A DNA stretch of 64,000 nt from Xiphias gladius (Eukaryota; Chordata; Actinopteri; Istiophoriformes; Xiphiidae), in assembly GCF_016859285.1 (NCBI RefSeq), contig NC_053401.1:10767661-10831660 (forward strand), given 5' to 3'. The notes under the pieces are model-generated. The model was given only the letters and a program-made list of their open reading frames with translations, made no database searches and was not told the origin of the DNA. The position numbers and the translations under genes are program-made. Shown here piece by piece: positions 61,376 through 64,000 of the stretch; position 1 is the stretch's first letter; every line of letters starts with the position of its first letter.

Positions 61376-62383
61376 AGCTGTTTCAGAACGCACCAATCTA
61401 GGGATTTCATGAACTTAGAGGTCATGGCCAGAGATTGTAGTCGTTAGGTGTGTTGGGGTGCTTCTTTTTGAGATATACAGGCTGAGATATACTGGAAGAC
61501 GAGACATAACTGAGCGGAACCCTTGAGCTGTCAGGGTGTTGCCATCAGGGCCTGCCGTCTCACACTCAGCCATGACGCTCAGATGGTCTGATGTTGAGAG
61601 CTGTGGAGTGCTGTAGGAGGGAGACACTGGTGGACAGACATGAAGAAACAAGCTTTTAAGGAGACAACAGCGTCCTTGTTGAACCTTCTGCGGAACCGGT
61701 TTAGCCTGTGATGGTACTCATACCACTCCACACCTTCCAGGGAGTTGTTCAGTCAGAGTTTTCCTCTCCAGTTTCCTCTTGTAGTCGTCCTTGTTGTCTC
61801 CTCGTGAAGGCTCGGTGTCCATGGCTCAGTAGAGCTTTGATGTCCTTGATCACCTTATGGTTAATTGTTTAACAATGTGATGTCCTAGAGGGCAGATTGC
61901 TGTTCACGCAAACGTTAAAGTACTTTGTTATGCAGTCTGTGAGTCCATTTATCTCCTCCCCATCTGGACTGCAGAACACATCCCAGTCGGTCACTCTGAA
62001 AGAAAGGTTGTAGAGCCTCAGGGCCATCCCATCACCATCTTTGCCACTGGACTACATGCTTACTAAAAAGCTAAAGTAGACCAGCTTATGGTCAGATCTG
62101 CGGAGGGGAGGGAGGGCTGTGTAGCTACATGCATCCTTGTTATTTCCAGGCTCAATGTCTTGTTTTCTCTCGTTTTGCAGTCCACACACTGTTTAAATTT
62201 GGGCATACAAGAAACTTGGTTGACGTAGATAAATTCCCCTGATATTGCTATGAAGGCTCTTGGGTGTGATGTCCCTAGTCTTGACCACACCTTTAGGGAG
62301 CAACGTGTAGTTTCTAGATGGTGCACATTGTGCATAAGATTATAGAGATGGCACAAGCAGCATTTCTTGTTTATTTTTTCCAC
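61376..62383 (-). mobile_element. Decayed L2/CR1-like LINE (endonuclease end to start of reverse transcriptase)
   Basis: On the minus strand, frames carry familiar LINE phrases in order. Endonuclease C-terminus: ISGEFIYVNQ, then CVDCKTRENKTLSLE and PLR-RSDHKLV-like sequence. Linker: VTDWDVFCSPDGEEINGLTD and IKALLS. Start of reverse transcriptase: AGPDG, then KKHPNTPNDYNLWPMTSKFM-like sequence. At least two frameshifts and several stops break it, and the 5' and 3' parts are missing. It is a dead fragment. Confidence 0.8.
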
Positions 62384-63355
62384 TGGTTCAGGGAGTGTGA
62401 GTCAGTATTTAATTCAATGTAGGTGCTGCAAAACTATGAAAAGTTATGTACATATATACAGTATCAGGGTTGAACATCAGTTTCTGTGACAGACCCAGAG
62501 AGGACAGAGCTCTTCTTACATACTGTACATTTCAAGTTCACAGGAGCCCTATTGCACTCAGCCACTGAAGAGATGAACCTCTGTCTCCTCCTTTGCCACT
62601 TTCTCTGCCGTGTCTTTAACGTCAGTCATGAACTAGTTTCAAACGCTTGGTTACTAGCTTGAGGTTGGCCCTCTGGAGGATAACCTGGGTTAAGTATTTC
62701 TCACATTTGATTTGTTCTTTGGCTCTGTGTGGAACACCCGGGAACATGTAGGACAGGGTGAACTTGGTAAGGTAAACAATCTTTTAATAAAGTACAGGCT
62801 GGTAGGAATGATTACAGATTAATGCAAGAACTAATTCGACCCCGCTGCATTTTTTTGTGATATAAAATACCAATTTTGGAGGAGCTCAGTTGACTCTAAA
62901 CTTTAAGTTATTATTGTAATATAGATCTATCATTCAGAATAGAATTATTTATAAATCATGGGAGATTTCCTGTTTATATCCAACTCTACAACAATTACAA
63001 AAGCTATTCTGGCAGCAAGCACATTCCAGTAGTAGATAACATCAGACTGGCCTCAAAGTACTGTTGCCATTGCTGCAGCAAAGAGCATAAACAAATGTAT
63101 TCCATGCAGATCTTTTTTAATTTGATAGTTTCGCTGATATCAAAACGGCTCAAAAAATGCTTTCGGATTTATTGTCTTCCATCACATACCTACTGAATCT
63201 ATGAAAGTATAACCTGAAAGTCTCAGATTTCTGGATAGAAAAATATGTCAAGATAATAACATTTGTCAAAATTTGAGTTTAGATATGGACACTTGCAATC
63301 AAAGTGTTTTGGGTTTCATTTGTTTGGCTAAATTTGGTCATGTAATTTCTCTCAG
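62384..63355. other. Region between LINE remnant and plus-strand exon candidate
   Basis: AT-rich sequence with short frames only. If the exon at 63356 is real, this interval is either an intron or the 5' flank of that gene. Confidence 0.35.
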
Positions 63356-63499
63356 GGAACCCAGCCAGCAGCTGTATTGAGTGACTCAAGGGATTCACTG
63401 GAAAAACAATGTATGGTTGAAGTCAATCTGCCTCACAACTCAATGAAGAATAAGTTGTCTGGTTTGTCGCTGCCTGAGGGCAAAAACAAGGTTCTTCAG
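63356..63499 (+). CDS. Unassigned plus-strand internal exon candidate
   Basis: A textbook acceptor (TTTCTCTCAG, AG at 63354-63355) and donor (CAG|GTAAGT, GT at 63500-63501) bound 144 nt that are open in one frame (48 codons, phase 0 at both ends). The peptide begins GTQPAAVLSDSRDSLEKQ, includes MVEVNLPHNSMKNKL and ends LPEGKNKVLQ. I do not recognise the protein. No partner exon was identified in the window, so the gene would continue past the right edge, possibly with 5' exons in 61-63 kb. It would be divergent from pwp1. Confidence 0.45.
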
Positions 63500-64000
63500 G
63501 TAAGTCTGCGGCCTGAAGCTTGTAAACCTCCTCCTCCATAATGTTGTACATAATGTACCGGGAGAAATGCGAGAGGCCAGTGTGCTGCTAGTCTATGCAA
63601 AGATACTTTCAAATATTGCCCTAAAGCAGTGCATTTATTCTGCGATCTAGGTCATCCTGGGGAAGTGGTAAAAGCTGGCAAACATTAAAGGCCCTGCCCT
63701 TTTCCTCTCTCAATATATCATCAGACCTGTGAAAGTGGTAAGTATCAAAAAAGGAGTTGAAACCACGTGACATGATTTTCTTCCTGTCTTTTTGTGTAGT
63801 GATGCGAGAATTATGGTAAATTGTTACAGCTATTTATGTACTGAGAGGCCATTGTTGCAATGACTTTCTTTAAACTCTTTACTTTGAGATCAGGAGTTAA
63901 TTACCTTATTTTCTTGAAATAACAAGATAATTCTGCTGTTACCTTAAAAAAACAAATATTGCTGTGTCGAGATAATGATATATTTTTTTAACATTTCAGT

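Overview
This window is vertebrate nuclear DNA, almost certainly from a teleost fish and probably a percomorph. Genes are split into small exons with GT-AG introns. The predicted proteins are close to vertebrate orthologues. The repeats are typical of fish genomes: hAT-like MITEs, a palindromic TTAGCTTAGC-type fold-back element, an L2/CR1-like LINE, and many CA/TA microsatellites. No CRISPR array, bacterial operon or intact tRNA gene was seen.

Five protein-coding genes were reconstructed exon by exon, all on the minus strand. From left to right they are: pkp2 (plakophilin-2; exons 1-7 only, running off the left edge), nudt4 (diphosphoinositol polyphosphate phosphohydrolase 2, complete, 5 exons), ube2n (Ubc13, K63-specific ubiquitin-conjugating enzyme, complete, 4 exons), mrpl42 (mitochondrial ribosomal protein, complete, 5 exons) and pwp1 (WD40 ribosome-biogenesis/chromatin factor, complete, 15 exons). 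In every one of these genes the intron phases close exactly and the listed coding segments sum to whole codons. The human orthologues all lie on chromosome 12 (PKP2 on 12p11; NUDT4-UBE2N-MRPL42 on 12q22; PWP1 on 12q23), so the block keeps an ancient linkage group with local reshuffling.

Layout: 1-7.4 kb pkp2; 7.4-13.3 kb spacer with nested transposable-element remnants and large CA/TA microsatellites; 13.3-24.65 kb nudt4 and its promoter; 24.65-42.9 kb gene-poor spacer, whose right end probably carries the ube2n 3'UTR; 42.9-48.5 kb ube2n and its promoter; 48.5-50 kb AT-rich spacer with a degenerate tandem array; 50-52.9 kb mrpl42; 54-60.8 kb pwp1; 61.4-62.4 kb decayed LINE; 63.36-63.50 kb one clean plus-strand exon-like segment of an unknown gene that would continue to the right.

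The genes do not form a pathway. They cover desmosomal adhesion (pkp2), inositol pyrophosphate turnover (nudt4), K63 ubiquitin signalling and DNA-damage tolerance (ube2n), mitochondrial translation (mrpl42) and ribosome biogenesis (pwp1). Points most worth a second look: an unassigned 62-codon terminal-exon candidate just downstream of nudt4 in compatible phase; an ITIM-like reading frame behind a good splice acceptor, antisense in nudt4 intron 1; the unassigned plus-strand exon at the right edge; a Ubc13 with an unusual TEV C-terminus; a nudt4 splice site that fixes the extra glutamine distinguishing human DIPP2-beta from DIPP2-alpha; and a fold-back element with promoter-like motifs in its arms.
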